A DNA stretch of 61,719 nt from REEB426 sp964551975 (GCA_964551975.1 CAZKFI010000004.1:1-61719); one strand, 5' to 3'. Shown: positions 42,550 to 51,956, numbered from the stretch's first letter. The notes: generated by a model from the sequence alone, not told the origin. Translations and numbers: made by a program.

Positions 42550-43094
42550 TAGACATGCGGGGCGAGCGTCCCCACACAACGGAGGTTGCGGTACTGCTGG
42601 GCGTAGTCCAAGCCATAGCCCACCACGAACTCATTCGGAATGTCGAAGCCAACGTACTTGGGGTTGACCTCAACCTTGATGGCATCCGGCTTACGCAGGA
42701 GTGTGAGCAACTCCACGGATGCCGGTCCCCGCGAACTGAGATTGCGAAGTAGCCAGGAGAGGGTCAGGCCAGAGTCCAGGACGTCCTCGCAGAGCAGCAC
42801 ATTGCGTCCGGCGATATCCCCGTCCAGGTCCTTCAGAATGCGAAGCACACCACTTGACTTGGTGCCGGAGCCGTAGGAAGAGATCGCCATCCAGTCCATG
42901 TCGATGGAACGAGTAAAGGACCGGGAAAGGTCGGCCATCACCATGATCGCGCCCTTGAGGACCCCGACCAGCAGCAGATCCCGGCCCGCATAATCAGCTT
43001 CGACCTGCGCTGCCATCTGCTGCAGCCGATCAAGGATCTGCTGCTCGGACAGCAGCACATGGTCAAGATCGGATCCGAGGTCACTGGGCTCCAT
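42540..43094 (-). CDS. hpt: Hypoxanthine phosphoribosyltransferase
   Basis: Purine salvage: makes IMP or GMP from the base and PRPP. About 184 residues with VGVLKGAIMVMADLSR, the PRPP loop LLCEDVLDSGLTLSWLL and YVGFDIPNEFVVGYGLDYAQQYRNL. The order tilS-hpt-ftsH is classic for Gram-positive bacteria. ATG 43094 overlaps tilS by 14 bases; an upstream GTG/ATG pair would overlap more. Confidence 0.96.
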   Translation of the reverse strand: MEPSDLGSDLDHVLLSEQQILDRLQQMAAQVEADYAGRDLLLVGVLKGAIMVMADLSRSFTRSIDMDWMAISSYGSGTKSSGVLRILKDLDGDIAGRNVLLCEDVLDSGLTLSWLLRNLSSRGPASVELLTLLRKPDAIKVEVNPKYVGFDIPNEFVVGYGLDYAQQYRNLRCVGTLAPHVYGG

Positions 43095-44070
43095 GAATGC
43101 GCAGCCTTCCATAGTCACGCCAGGCGCGGACTCGCCCGGGTAGCGCGATCTCCCCTTGCCCGTGCCAGTGCGTAATCAGCTGCTCCACCGTGGTGACGTG
43201 AGTCAGGTCGAGGTCTGTCGCCGGGCTACCTGCGGCCAGGCAGCCCGCACGAATGATGCGGGTGCGCAGTGCACGTGGCAGAAAGGCGAGGTCCGCAGCC
43301 CAGGCGTCCAGTCCACGGTGGTCCTGGTTGTGTAGCTCAAGCCAGGTTCTGGTCTGCTCCTCCAATGCGTCGGCGTCATCGCGAAGAAGTGCAGCACTAC
43401 GCGCCAGACCCAGCACCACGTCGGGACCGAGCGCACCACTGATCTGGCTCAGTGCGGCACGCACACGCACCCGAGCAAAACGAGGATCGTCATTATGTGG
43501 ATCACGCCAGGACTCTATTCCCAGTGGCTGCAGTGCCTGACTGCACGCCTCGTGGACAACTGCCCGGTGAATACCCAGCAAGGGTCGTCGAAAAATCCCC
43601 TGCTTCGGTGCCATCGCGGCCAGACTCCGCGCACCAGAACCACGCGCCAAGCGCAGCAGCACTGTCTCAGCTTGATCTTCCATCGTGTGCGCGAGAAGGA
43701 CCGCCGCGGCTCCACGCTGCTGTGCCACTTCCTGCAGTGCCGCGTAGCGCGCCTCGCGAGCCGCAGCTTCCGGACCACCACGTTGACCCACCTGCACGGG
43801 TATCACCTCGGCGTCGGCAAGTCCGAGCACTCGGCAGGTCTGCGCAGCCTGAGCGGCGATCTCGGCTGAGCGTGTTTGCAAACCATGATCGATCACGATG
43901 GCAACAGCGTGCAGTGCTCGCTCACGAGCAACCTGCGCCGTCGCTGCCGCCAGCGCCAGGGAGTCCGGGCCACCCGAGCAGGCCACGATCACGACATCCC
44001 CTGGTTCTAGGTCAGCGAGGCTTGCGAGCACGGCGCTGCGCAACTGTGGATGCGCCGGGCGGCTCGACAT
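43081..44070 (-). CDS. tilS: tRNA(Ile)-lysidine synthase
   Basis: Modifies C34 of the CAU-anticodon tRNA-Ile to lysidine so that it reads AUA. The 329-residue protein has the PP-loop SGGPDS (32-37), the DHGLQTRSAE region and HTMEDQAETVLLRL. The usual C-terminal tRNA-binding domain is reduced, as in many actinobacteria. Confidence 0.95.
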   Translation of the reverse strand: MSSRPAHPQLRSAVLASLADLEPGDVVIVACSGGPDSLALAAATAQVARERALHAVAIVIDHGLQTRSAEIAAQAAQTCRVLGLADAEVIPVQVGQRGGPEAAAREARYAALQEVAQQRGAAAVLLAHTMEDQAETVLLRLARGSGARSLAAMAPKQGIFRRPLLGIHRAVVHEACSQALQPLGIESWRDPHNDDPRFARVRVRAALSQISGALGPDVVLGLARSAALLRDDADALEEQTRTWLELHNQDHRGLDAWAADLAFLPRALRTRIIRAGCLAAGSPATDLDLTHVTTVEQLITHWHGQGEIALPGRVRAWRDYGRLRIHGAQ

Positions 44071-44079
44071 CTAAGGCCG

Positions 44080-45093
44080 TCACACCAGAGCAGGATGTAC
44101 GCGCGCAACCCAAACTGCAGGGTCGGCGATCTCTGCCGCAGTTGGCAGATTGCTGCGGTCCGCCCAGACGAGGTTGAATCCGGCAACGCCCACCCTGTCT
44201 TGTACGTAGCGGACGAATGCTGCACCCTCGCGATACTGCCGGAGCTTCAGGTCCATTCCCATCAGCCGGCGTGCAATGGCATTCAAGCCCACGGAGTGGT
44301 CGCGCCGTGCTTCGAATCGCTCGCGAATCTGCGGAAGGCTCGGGATCACGGTTGGTCCGACTGCGTCCATGACGACATCCGCATGGCCTTCGAGCAGTGA
44401 CATCAATGCAGTCAGTGTTTCAAAAGACTGCCGCTGCAGGGGAGTCTGCAGTCGCTCGATCCAGGAACCCTGCGGGGAGCGCACCGACGTGGCTAGGCGC
44501 CGAATGGTGGTCAGTGGATCCTCATCACCGCTGTCCAGGTAGAGACGGAGTTCCTCGAGGATGACCTCGGTAAGCCACTCGGCTGCGGCAAATTGCAGGC
44601 GATGCGCCTCTTCGTGCAGGCAGACCCACAGTCGGAAGTCACGTGCCGGCACGCCGAGTTGACGCTCAACCGACACGATGGTCGGGGCAACCAGTAGCAG
44701 CTGTCCCGGGCGCTGCTTCGTTGCGAAAATCTCGTACTGCCCGAGGACGCGGGTTGATAGCCAGGCCAGGGCGCTCCCCACCTGGAATCCGGCAGCGCTG
44801 GCACCGACCATCGGTAGCAGCGACGACTGCGGTAGCAACGGTCCAACGGTTTCGCGAAGACCGGCGATATTGGCTCGTATCCACCCGGGTCGGTCCACCA
44901 CCACGGCCGCTGGCCCACTTGGCGCAGGGAGTTGGGCAACCTCGGCGACAAGCCCTACTGCTTCCGCGGCCAGATCCCGCAGCATCGCAACAGCCTCGAA
45001 GGTCGCCGCACGGTCAAGTACCGGACCCTTCGGCGCAAGGCGCACCGCGACGGCTTCGGCGATCCCGAAATCGATCGCCTCCTTAGGGCTCAC
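44080..45093 (-). CDS. DUF2342 zinc-dependent metalloprotease-like protein
   Basis: About 337 residues with the zinc motif H160-E-E-A-H164 followed by a further Glu region (LTALMSLLEGHADVVMD, with a second HAD pair). Members are annotated as coenzyme F420 biosynthesis-associated or putative zinc protease; the activity is unproven. It usually lies between dacB and tilS in actinobacteria; here manA separates it from dacB. GTG 45093 lies three bases after the manA stop. Confidence 0.87.
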   Translation of the reverse strand: MSPKEAIDFGIAEAVAVRLAPKGPVLDRAATFEAVAMLRDLAAEAVGLVAEVAQLPAPSGPAAVVVDRPGWIRANIAGLRETVGPLLPQSSLLPMVGASAAGFQVGSALAWLSTRVLGQYEIFATKQRPGQLLLVAPTIVSVERQLGVPARDFRLWVCLHEEAHRLQFAAAEWLTEVILEELRLYLDSGDEDPLTTIRRLATSVRSPQGSWIERLQTPLQRQSFETLTALMSLLEGHADVVMDAVGPTVIPSLPQIRERFEARRDHSVGLNAIARRLMGMDLKLRQYREGAAFVRYVQDRVGVAGFNLVWADRSNLPTAAEIADPAVWVARVHPALV

Positions 45094-45096
45094 CAA

Positions 45097-46140
45097 TTAC
45101 CTCACGTCGCGGGGTGCATTTGGCGCAGGCGGTCGACAGGCCACAGCGACCAGCCCGGCACCACAGATCCAGTCACCAACAGCATGCGGGACTATCACCA
45201 CGTCACCGCGAGAAACATCGATGACATCGTCACGTGCCGTCAACAATCCGCTGCCTTCCAGGATCAGCACGATCGCGAAACCCGCATCGATCGGCACTGG
45301 CTCACTGTGTGCATTGATGCGTTGCGCGCGGAAGTATGGATCGGCCTGTGCGGGGAAGACCGAGTGCGCTCCGCTGCCTTGCAGTTGCTCCGCGGGAATC
45401 ACCAGTCGATCGAGGTCCGTAGCTGAGATGGCGCTCAGATCCACAGCCTGGAGTGCGATATCGAAGCCAAGATCTAGGTGGCCATCCTTCTCGCCGTCAA
45501 CGGAGAAGTCCGCCCATTCGAGCAGAATGGAAAGGTCAGTCGGTTCCTGCAACTCCAGTACGAAGACCCCGTCCTGCACCGTATGCGGCAACCCAGCCGG
45601 AACCAACATGGCGTCGCCTGGACGAACTTCGCGGGTACGCAGGGCCCCGAGCAGCGCCGCACTATCCCGGTTGCGGACCCAGTCCTGGACATCCGTAAGG
45701 CTCATCTGCTGAGCAAAGCCAACCCCGACCTGAGCACCAGGGGGTGCATCGAGGACGTACCAGGCTTCAGTTTTGCCGTGAGCCAGGCCCAGATGTTCCC
45801 GCGCGAAGGCGCGATTCGGGTGGAGGTGCACCGGCAACCGCTGTCCCAGGTCGAGAAGTTTGACGAGCACCTCAATGCTTGTCCCGTATCGCTCCACGTG
45901 GTCCGAACCCAACCAAATCTGTGGGTTCGCCTCGATCGCATCGCGCAGCAGACGACCGTCGCTCAGCGTTGACAGGCCCGCAGGTGCTTGACCGAAACGC
46001 GTGGTCGTGGAGCCGAGCCACTCTTCCGGGCGCTGCGGACCGCCCGGACCATGGCGCAGCGCACCGATGCGATCACCGCCTCGATAGAAATGGTCAAACT
46101 GGTTGACCGGTAGCAGCGAGAAGGTTTCCGTCTTCGTCAT
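45097..46140 (-). CDS. manA: Mannose-6-phosphate isomerase, class I
   Basis: 347 residues. Type I PMI features: the zinc-ligand segment LPVHLHPNRAFAREHLG (Gln replaced, His pair kept), GKTEAWYVLDA, and the second His region AGLPHTVQDG. It interconverts fructose-6-P and mannose-6-P, feeding GDP-mannose and, in actinobacteria, mannolipids and glycans. The ATG at 46140 overlaps the dacB stop by one base. Its place inside the dacB-tilS block is unusual. Confidence 0.88.
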   Translation of the reverse strand: MTKTETFSLLPVNQFDHFYRGGDRIGALRHGPGGPQRPEEWLGSTTTRFGQAPAGLSTLSDGRLLRDAIEANPQIWLGSDHVERYGTSIEVLVKLLDLGQRLPVHLHPNRAFAREHLGLAHGKTEAWYVLDAPPGAQVGVGFAQQMSLTDVQDWVRNRDSAALLGALRTREVRPGDAMLVPAGLPHTVQDGVFVLELQEPTDLSILLEWADFSVDGEKDGHLDLGFDIALQAVDLSAISATDLDRLVIPAEQLQGSGAHSVFPAQADPYFRAQRINAHSEPVPIDAGFAIVLILEGSGLLTARDDVIDVSRGDVVIVPHAVGDWICGAGLVAVACRPPAPNAPRDVR

Positions 46141-47489
46141 CACGCACACCCACATTCAGCTAGTCGCGCGGCCATAGTGTCCACGGTACGCCGTGCTGCC
46201 TCGATTGCCGGCACCTTCTCGGCGAGGAACGCGAAGATCAGGACCCGACCATCACGATCGCGTACGGATCCAGCAAGCGCGACGACTGATGTCAGGGTGC
46301 CAGTCTTGGCACGCACCAGCCCTGCACCAGGACGCGCTGCGCGGTCTCGATAGCGATCGGCCAAGGTCCCCGTGCCTCCGGCGACGGCGAGTCCCGACGC
46401 AATCGGACCCAAACGCAAATCCGCCCCGGTTGCCACCATGGTGAGCAGGTCGGTCAATGTGGTGGCCAAAAGCGCGTTCTGTGAGGACAGGCCACTGCCG
46501 TCGACCACCTGAAGTTGATCGGTAGTGAGTCCGAGGTCGCGAGCAACCTGCGTGGCGGCTTGCGCACCTCCCTGGAAACTGGCCCCGAATCCTGCCTCGG
46601 CCCCAGCAAGCCGCGCGAGCGCCTCGGCCAGATCGTTGTCGGACTCAGTAATCATCCGTTGCACCAGCGTCACCATTGGCGCCGATTCGACACGGGCAAT
46701 TTCCACCGCGTCAGAGCCTGCGACCGCTTGGCGGATCCCACGCACCTGCACGCCTTCGGCTCGCAGGAGATTGGCAAACACCACAGCGGCCCCACGGGCC
46801 GGATCTCGCACCCGTGACAGTGCGTTGGGACGAACGCGACCGCCGTCCACCATGAGCGCAGTGACCGGCGCCACGACACCATCGGCGGGGAAGGAGCGCG
46901 ACCAACCGGGTGCCAGTGCGGGTCCAGTGAACAGCGAGTCGTCGTATTGCAGGCGGATCGGCTCCGGACCCAACTGTTCCGCTACGGCTCGCGCCAATTT
47001 GCGCAGCGACGCATTCTCCCGCCAGAGCGGGTTGTCTGACTTGCCACGCACCAATGTCGCATCACCGCCACCGATCAGCGTGATCGCGGCACCGTCCTGG
47101 ACCACCCGCGTGGCAAGCCGCCGCTCGGTACCCAGCAACGTCAAAGCACTGGCTGCAGTCAACAGTTTCAGGGTGGAGGCGGGGGTACGAACAGCCGTTG
47201 ATTTCCGTTCCAAGAGTGCGGTGTTGGAGCCTGGATCCACCACGAGCACCGTGGCGCTCCCGATCGCGGCCGACTGCAGCAGATCCCGCAACTGCCGACG
47301 CAGTCCTTGGGTTGTCGGGATCGGCGCACTGCCGCCCACCACCACCGTCGGAGAAAGCACCGCCTGGGCGCCCGCTGGCGGCGGGCCCGGCTCCTCCGCT
47401 CGGGCCGGTGCACCCGCGGTACCGGCCAGGAGGGAAACGGCGAGGAAAGCGATGCACTGGTGACGAAGGAACGTCACGGGGCCGCTCAT
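46140..47489 (-). CDS. dacB: D-alanyl-D-alanine carboxypeptidase/endopeptidase (PBP4 type)
   Basis: A 449-residue secreted penicillin-binding protein of class C type 4. The signal peptide ends near residue 31. Active-site motifs are S105-T-L-K, SDN (TESDNDLAEA) and KTG (RAKTGTL); a large inserted domain separates the first two, as in PBP4. It trims or cleaves peptidoglycan cross-links. The ATG overlaps the mog-like stop by four bases. Confidence 0.94.
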   Translation of the reverse strand: MSGPVTFLRHQCIAFLAVSLLAGTAGAPARAEEPGPPPAGAQAVLSPTVVVGGSAPIPTTQGLRRQLRDLLQSAAIGSATVLVVDPGSNTALLERKSTAVRTPASTLKLLTAASALTLLGTERRLATRVVQDGAAITLIGGGDATLVRGKSDNPLWRENASLRKLARAVAEQLGPEPIRLQYDDSLFTGPALAPGWSRSFPADGVVAPVTALMVDGGRVRPNALSRVRDPARGAAVVFANLLRAEGVQVRGIRQAVAGSDAVEIARVESAPMVTLVQRMITESDNDLAEALARLAGAEAGFGASFQGGAQAATQVARDLGLTTDQLQVVDGSGLSSQNALLATTLTDLLTMVATGADLRLGPIASGLAVAGGTGTLADRYRDRAARPGAGLVRAKTGTLTSVVALAGSVRDRDGRVLIFAFLAEKVPAIEAARRTVDTMAARLAECGCA

Positions 47490-48025
47490 CCGGAAACCTC
47501 AGGTGGCGCTTGGTCTGGCGGCACAAGGCCAGCGGGTTCGCGCCGATGATCGGATCCCAGGTTCTGCTCCAGTGCATGCACTACCAGGCCACCCAGCACC
47601 TGCAATCCGTCACGGGCTCCCCCTGCAGATCCCGGCAGGTTGATGATCAACGTGGCACCGGCGAACCCGGCCAACCCGCGGGACAGGGCCGCGGTGGGCA
47701 CCCCCTGTGCAACCCCGTAGTTGCGGATGGCTTCCGCGATACCCGGCACGGGTCGATCCAGCAGGGGCTGGGTTTGCTCCGGGGTTCGGTCGGTGGGTGT
47801 GCAACCGGTACCACCGGTGGTTACGACGAGGTCGATTCCCTCAGTGACGGCCAATCGCAGTGCATCTCCTACCGGTGCGCCGTCCGCAACCACCAGCGGG
47901 CCATCCACCTGCAGGCCAAGATCGGTAAGGCCTTGAACCAGGATCGGCCCAGAACGATCCTCGAAGACACCGGCAGCCGTGCGGGTGGATACGGTGACAA
48001 CCCGCGCACGAAAGCTGCTCGTCAC
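47486..48025 (-). CDS. MogA/MoaB-family molybdopterin adenylyltransferase
   Basis: 179 residues of the molybdopterin-binding fold: VVTVSTRTAAGVFEDRSGP at the start, the substrate loop VVTTGGTGCTPTDRTPEQT, and LPGSAGGARDGLQVL. It should adenylylate molybdopterin before metal insertion by MoeA. GTG 48025 overlaps the moaC stop by four bases. The run moeA, moaC, mog is one operon reading into dacB. Confidence 0.92.
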   Translation of the reverse strand: MTSSFRARVVTVSTRTAAGVFEDRSGPILVQGLTDLGLQVDGPLVVADGAPVGDALRLAVTEGIDLVVTTGGTGCTPTDRTPEQTQPLLDRPVPGIAEAIRNYGVAQGVPTAALSRGLAGFAGATLIINLPGSAGGARDGLQVLGGLVVHALEQNLGSDHRREPAGLVPPDQAPPEVSG

Positions 48026-48504
48026 TGCCGAGTCCAGGTACCAGATCGACCGCCCGACTTGCTCAGGACTCGCACGTCGGTGATGCTCGCGCCGCGATCC
48101 ATCGCCTTCACCATGTCTATCAGTGCTAGGCCCGCCACACAGACGCAGGTCAATGCCTCCATTTCCACGCCGGTGCGATCCGCGGTGCGAACCGTCGCAC
48201 AAATATCGACACCGTCATCTCGAACCTCGAGCTCAACCGACACCGCATGCAGGGCCAGCGGATGACAGAGCGGGATGAGATCCGGGGTTCGCTTCGCCGC
48301 AGCGATTCCGGCGATTCGGGCAACTGCCAGGGCATCACCTTTGGGAACCTCACCAGAACGAAGTGCCGCGATCGTGGCGGGCGCCAAATTGACGCGACCG
48401 GCCGCCACCGCTGTTCGCACCGTGATGTCCTTCTGTGTGACATCAACCATCCGCGCTCGACCCTGCGCATCCAGATGGGTGAATGCTGCTGAATCACTAC
48501 TCAT
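48022..48504 (-). CDS. moaC: Cyclic pyranopterin monophosphate synthase
   Basis: With MoaA it converts GTP to cyclic pyranopterin monophosphate. 160 residues with the family sequences FTHLDAQGRARMVDVTQK, the active-site LIPLCHPL and MEALTCVCVAGLALIDMVKAMDRG. moeA lies 22 bases upstream and mog overlaps its end. Confidence 0.96.
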   Translation of the reverse strand: MSSDSAAFTHLDAQGRARMVDVTQKDITVRTAVAAGRVNLAPATIAALRSGEVPKGDALAVARIAGIAAAKRTPDLIPLCHPLALHAVSVELEVRDDGVDICATVRTADRTGVEMEALTCVCVAGLALIDMVKAMDRGASITDVRVLSKSGGRSGTWTRQ

Positions 48505-48526
48505 GAGGCCATCCCGTTTCTCTGGT

Positions 48527-49783
48527 TCAACTTCTCAAGTCCCACACAGTTACGGGCTCGCCTGCTTTGATCTCGCTCACGTTCTCAGGGATCACGATCA
48601 AGCATTCCGCTTGGGCGAGGCCACCGAGAACATGCGAGCCCTGGCCACCCACTGGTTCGACGGCCAGTGGCGATGCCGAGGTGAACCGACCGCGAGCGAA
48701 CTGGCGCTTGCCTGAGGGGGACCGGAAGTCGCAGGCGGCCAGTGCTCGCACCGTGGGCCGGTGGATCTCGGCCCGGCCCTGCATTCTGCGGATCACCGGA
48801 CGTGCGAAGGCCTCGAAGGAGACGAAGGCGCTCACTGGGTTCCCGGGCAGAGTCAACACCGGCAGGCCACCGACTGAGCCATCCTGGAGAACGCCGAATC
48901 CCTGCGGCATGCCGGGATTCATCGCAACCTTGGTGAAGGTGAAAGTGCCGAGCGACTTCAGCGCTGCCTTGACTGGGTCGTAGGCACCCATGCTCACCCC
49001 GCCTGTGGTGAGGACGAGATCGGCACGGTGCAGTTGATCCTGCAACGTGGTCAGTACCAACTCTTCATCGTCAACCAAGGGCGGAAGGCGGTACGCGATG
49101 GCACCAGCAGCAAGTGTCGCTGCAACCAAGAGAAAACTGTTTGAGTCGTGAATCAATCCCCGGCGAAGCTCCCCACCTGGCTCAACCAACTCTGATCCGG
49201 TGGAGACGACGACGACACGGGGCCGTGGATGTACCAGGACGGAATCGTGACCGAGTGCCGCAAGCAGGGCGATCTGACGTTCCGTGAGCAGGGTTCCCGC
49301 GCGCAGCACCACCTCACCGGAAAGTACGTCTTCACCAAGACGTCGAATATTCGCACCGGGGGGAACTGGCTCGTAGATCGCGACGACACGCTCCCCGCCA
49401 TCAGTCCGCTCTACCTGGACCACTGCATCTGCACCGTCGGGGATCGGTGCGCCGGTCATGATGCGCACCGCTACCCCGGCCTGCACCACCTCGGTTGCCA
49501 CGAATCCAGCCGGCACATCGTCGACCACACGGAGTCGGACTGGTTGATGGCGACTTGCCCGTGCCAGGTCTGCGGCAATGACCGCATAGCCGTCCATCGA
49601 CGAGTTGTCGAAACTCGGCAGCGGGTGGGCCGCGTGGATGTCGGCTGCCAACACGCAGCCACTGGCATCGAGCAGGGATAACCCGATGGGTGGCAGCGGA
49701 CCCACCTGCTCGAGGACATCTGCAAGATAGGAATCCACACCAAGCAGGGGCGGGGTGATCTCGGTTCGCCGCTCCCCGCGCAT
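48527..49783 (-). CDS. moeA: Molybdopterin molybdenumtransferase
   Basis: Inserts molybdenum into adenylylated molybdopterin. About 418 residues: PLPSFDNSSMDGYAV near residue 60, the MPT-binding GHDSVLVHPRPRVVVVSTGSEL domain 3 start, LVLTTGGVSMGAYD and PGNPVSAFVSFE. The ATG at 49783 has TAGGGT six bases upstream; a GTG two codons earlier is also in frame. It heads the moeA-moaC-mog-dacB operon. Confidence 0.95.
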   Translation of the reverse strand: MRGERRTEITPPLLGVDSYLADVLEQVGPLPPIGLSLLDASGCVLAADIHAAHPLPSFDNSSMDGYAVIAADLARASRHQPVRLRVVDDVPAGFVATEVVQAGVAVRIMTGAPIPDGADAVVQVERTDGGERVVAIYEPVPPGANIRRLGEDVLSGEVVLRAGTLLTERQIALLAALGHDSVLVHPRPRVVVVSTGSELVEPGGELRRGLIHDSNSFLLVAATLAAGAIAYRLPPLVDDEELVLTTLQDQLHRADLVLTTGGVSMGAYDPVKAALKSLGTFTFTKVAMNPGMPQGFGVLQDGSVGGLPVLTLPGNPVSAFVSFEAFARPVIRRMQGRAEIHRPTVRALAACDFRSPSGKRQFARGRFTSASPLAVEPVGGQGSHVLGGLAQAECLIVIPENVSEIKAGEPVTVWDLRS

Positions 49784-49789
49784 GACCAC

Positions 49790-49795
49790 ACCCTA
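49790..49795 (-). promoter_or_regulatory. -10 hexamer TAGGGT for leaderless moeA
   Basis: On the minus strand TAGGGT, six bases, then ATG 49783. This supports the ATG over the GTG at 49789. Confidence 0.5.
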
Positions 49796-49836
49796 CGGAT
49801 GCCAGTGCCGATAGCCACCCGACCGGAGCGCTGCGG

Positions 49837-51057
49837 TCAGGCAGCCCCTATTGCATCGACCACGACGCCCAGGGCATCCAGTGAATGACCGCTGATGAAT
49901 GTGTCGACATGGGGTAACGCGGCTGCCATGCCACCAACTAGGGGCTGATAGCCCTCGGCTGCCTGGCGGGGGTTCACCCAGATGATTCGGTGGGCCAGTC
50001 GCCGCAGGCGCTCCATGGCCACGGCGACCTCCTCCGGGTTGCCAATCTCCCATCCATCGGAGACCACGACGATCACCGCACCGCGGGCCATGCCTCGACG
50101 GCCATACCTGTCAATGAACTCCATCAGAGACGCACCAAGTCGGGTCCCACCCGACCAGTCCGTCGCCTGCGCCGCAACAGACCGGTAGGCGATATCGACA
50201 TCACGCTGCGCCAGGGGTCGAGTGAGTCGGGTCAAGCGAGTTGCGAACACGAATGCTTCAGCTCGCAGAGCGACCACCGCCCCCCGCAGGAGATGGAGAT
50301 AGACCCGGGCATAGGGCTCCATGGAGCCGGAGACATCTGCCAGCAGGACGAGTCGGCGAGGCCGAGGTTCCCTGCGACGCCGGATCAGGCGAACGGGATC
50401 ACCACCGCTTCGATGTGATCTGCGCAGGGTCGCCCGCAGGTCCAGGACCGTCCCACGGCGCGCTCGACGTCGTCGTCGACCGCTGCGCAGCGGTAGGACC
50501 AGCGGAAGTTGCGTAATGAGATCATCGATCTCCACCAGCTCGGCATCACTGAGTTCGGCGAAATCGCGAACGCCCAGACGTTCCTGGGTGCTAGCCGCCG
50601 CGAGCAGGCTCTCATCCCCGTCATCGGCAGTTACATCGTCACGCTCGCTACCAGGTGTGGCTGTCGTGATCATGGCGCCGTCCCCTGGACGTTGCTCAGC
50701 CTCATTGCCTCGCGGTGACTGTCTTCCTGTCGGTGGCACAGGGGGCATGGCAACCGGGTCGGCATCCTGTGCACCGTCAACGGATGACGTTGCATCGCCG
50801 CCAAGGTCCCCCAGGTTGAGAACCCCGCGGAACTTTTGGTCGAAGATCCGATCGAAGATGGGTATCTGATCCCGATGACTCACCAGCGTTACTCGCGCCA
50901 GCCAGTAGACCTGCTGCATCGCGCTCGGTTGAGCCAACTGCACGCTCGCGGCGAACCGACCACTTCGCTCCGGCGTGACCGGTAGACCCGCCCCACGGAG
51001 AGCCTGACCGAACGCTGCAGCGATGGCCGCCAGATCGGTCTGTTCGGCGAACTCCAC
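49837..51057 (-). CDS. coxE: CoxE-type von Willebrand factor A domain protein
   Basis: About 406 residues. The C-terminal half is a VWA domain with the metal-adhesion motif DVSGSM (in LLADVSGSMEPYARV); the middle is acidic and probably disordered, followed by a basic RSGRRRRRARRG segment. CoxE works with the CoxD ATPase in maturing the Mo/Cu site of aerobic CO dehydrogenase, and homologues serve other Mo hydroxylases. I prefer GTG 51057, three bases after the coxD stop, over a TTG at 51078. Confidence 0.88.
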   Translation of the reverse strand: MEFAEQTDLAAIAAAFGQALRGAGLPVTPERSGRFAASVQLAQPSAMQQVYWLARVTLVSHRDQIPIFDRIFDQKFRGVLNLGDLGGDATSSVDGAQDADPVAMPPVPPTGRQSPRGNEAEQRPGDGAMITTATPGSERDDVTADDGDESLLAAASTQERLGVRDFAELSDAELVEIDDLITQLPLVLPLRSGRRRRRARRGTVLDLRATLRRSHRSGGDPVRLIRRRREPRPRRLVLLADVSGSMEPYARVYLHLLRGAVVALRAEAFVFATRLTRLTRPLAQRDVDIAYRSVAAQATDWSGGTRLGASLMEFIDRYGRRGMARGAVIVVVSDGWEIGNPEEVAVAMERLRRLAHRIIWVNPRQAAEGYQPLVGGMAAALPHVDTFISGHSLDALGVVVDAIGAA

Positions 51058-51059
51058 CT

Positions 51060-51956
51060 TCAGCCCTGCGTCACCCAAGTCAAGCCGCGCTCACGAACAA
51101 GTTCCTGATCTTCTCGGTATTTCAGCACCGATCCCAACGTCGCATCGACTCCCGCTGGGTCCAGTTGGGTGAGCCCCAACAGGATCGCCGCGTGTAGCCA
51201 GTCAATGGCCTCGGCGATTCCTGGTGGCTTCTGTACATCCAACGTACGTAGTCGCTGAACCGCAGCAGCAATCTGGGTCACGAGTGCTCCGTCGGCCTGC
51301 GGTACCCGCAGCCGAATGATGGCGGTGGCCTGCACCTGTGTTGGGTAGTCGATCCAGTGATACAGGCAGCGCCGCTTGAGTGCGTCATGCAGATCGCGGG
51401 TCCGATTGGAGGTCAGGATCACAACGGGTGGAATCTGCGCACGCAACGTGCCAAGTTCGGGAACAGTCACTGACTGCTCCGCGAGCATCTCGAGCAGAAA
51501 TGCCTCGAACTCCTCGTCTGCACGATCAATCTCGTCGATCAGCAGGACTGCGGGCTGCGGGCCTGGATACTCCAATGCCTGTAACAGCGGTCGTTCGATC
51601 AGGTACTCGCGCGAGAACAGCGAGCCCTCGCTCAGGGCCTGCCCTCCGGCCTCGGCAACGCGAATACGCAGGAGCTGCCTCGCGTAGTTCCATTCGTACA
51701 GTGCCTCGGACGCATCGATACCCTCGAAACACTGCAGCCTGATCAGCGGTGTGTCGAGTAACTCGGCGAGTGCCTTCGCTGCCTGTGTCTTGCCAACCCC
51801 GGCTTCACCCTCAAGCAGGAGTGGCTGAGGCAGTCGTACAGCGCAGAACAGTGCCGTGGCTAGCCCTTCGTCGGTCAGGTAGCCCGTCTGCTCGAGGGCC
51901 GAAGCCAAGGCCTCGGGATCTGGGATCAGTCCAGCCAGATCCACGGATGTCGTCAC
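51060..51956 (-). CDS. coxD: MoxR/CoxD-type AAA ATPase
   Basis: 298 residues: Walker A GEAGVGKT (50-57), Walker B LLIDEIDRADEEF, sensor 1 LTSNRTRD and a C-terminal helical lid. MoxR-type ATPases act as chaperones with a VWA partner, here the next gene. In CO-oxidising bacteria CoxD is needed to complete the CuSMo cluster. The GTG at 51956 overlaps the coxG stop by one base. Confidence 0.9.
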   Translation of the reverse strand: MTTSVDLAGLIPDPEALASALEQTGYLTDEGLATALFCAVRLPQPLLLEGEAGVGKTQAAKALAELLDTPLIRLQCFEGIDASEALYEWNYARQLLRIRVAEAGGQALSEGSLFSREYLIERPLLQALEYPGPQPAVLLIDEIDRADEEFEAFLLEMLAEQSVTVPELGTLRAQIPPVVILTSNRTRDLHDALKRRCLYHWIDYPTQVQATAIIRLRVPQADGALVTQIAAAVQRLRTLDVQKPPGIAEAIDWLHAAILLGLTQLDPAGVDATLGSVLKYREDQELVRERGLTWVTQG

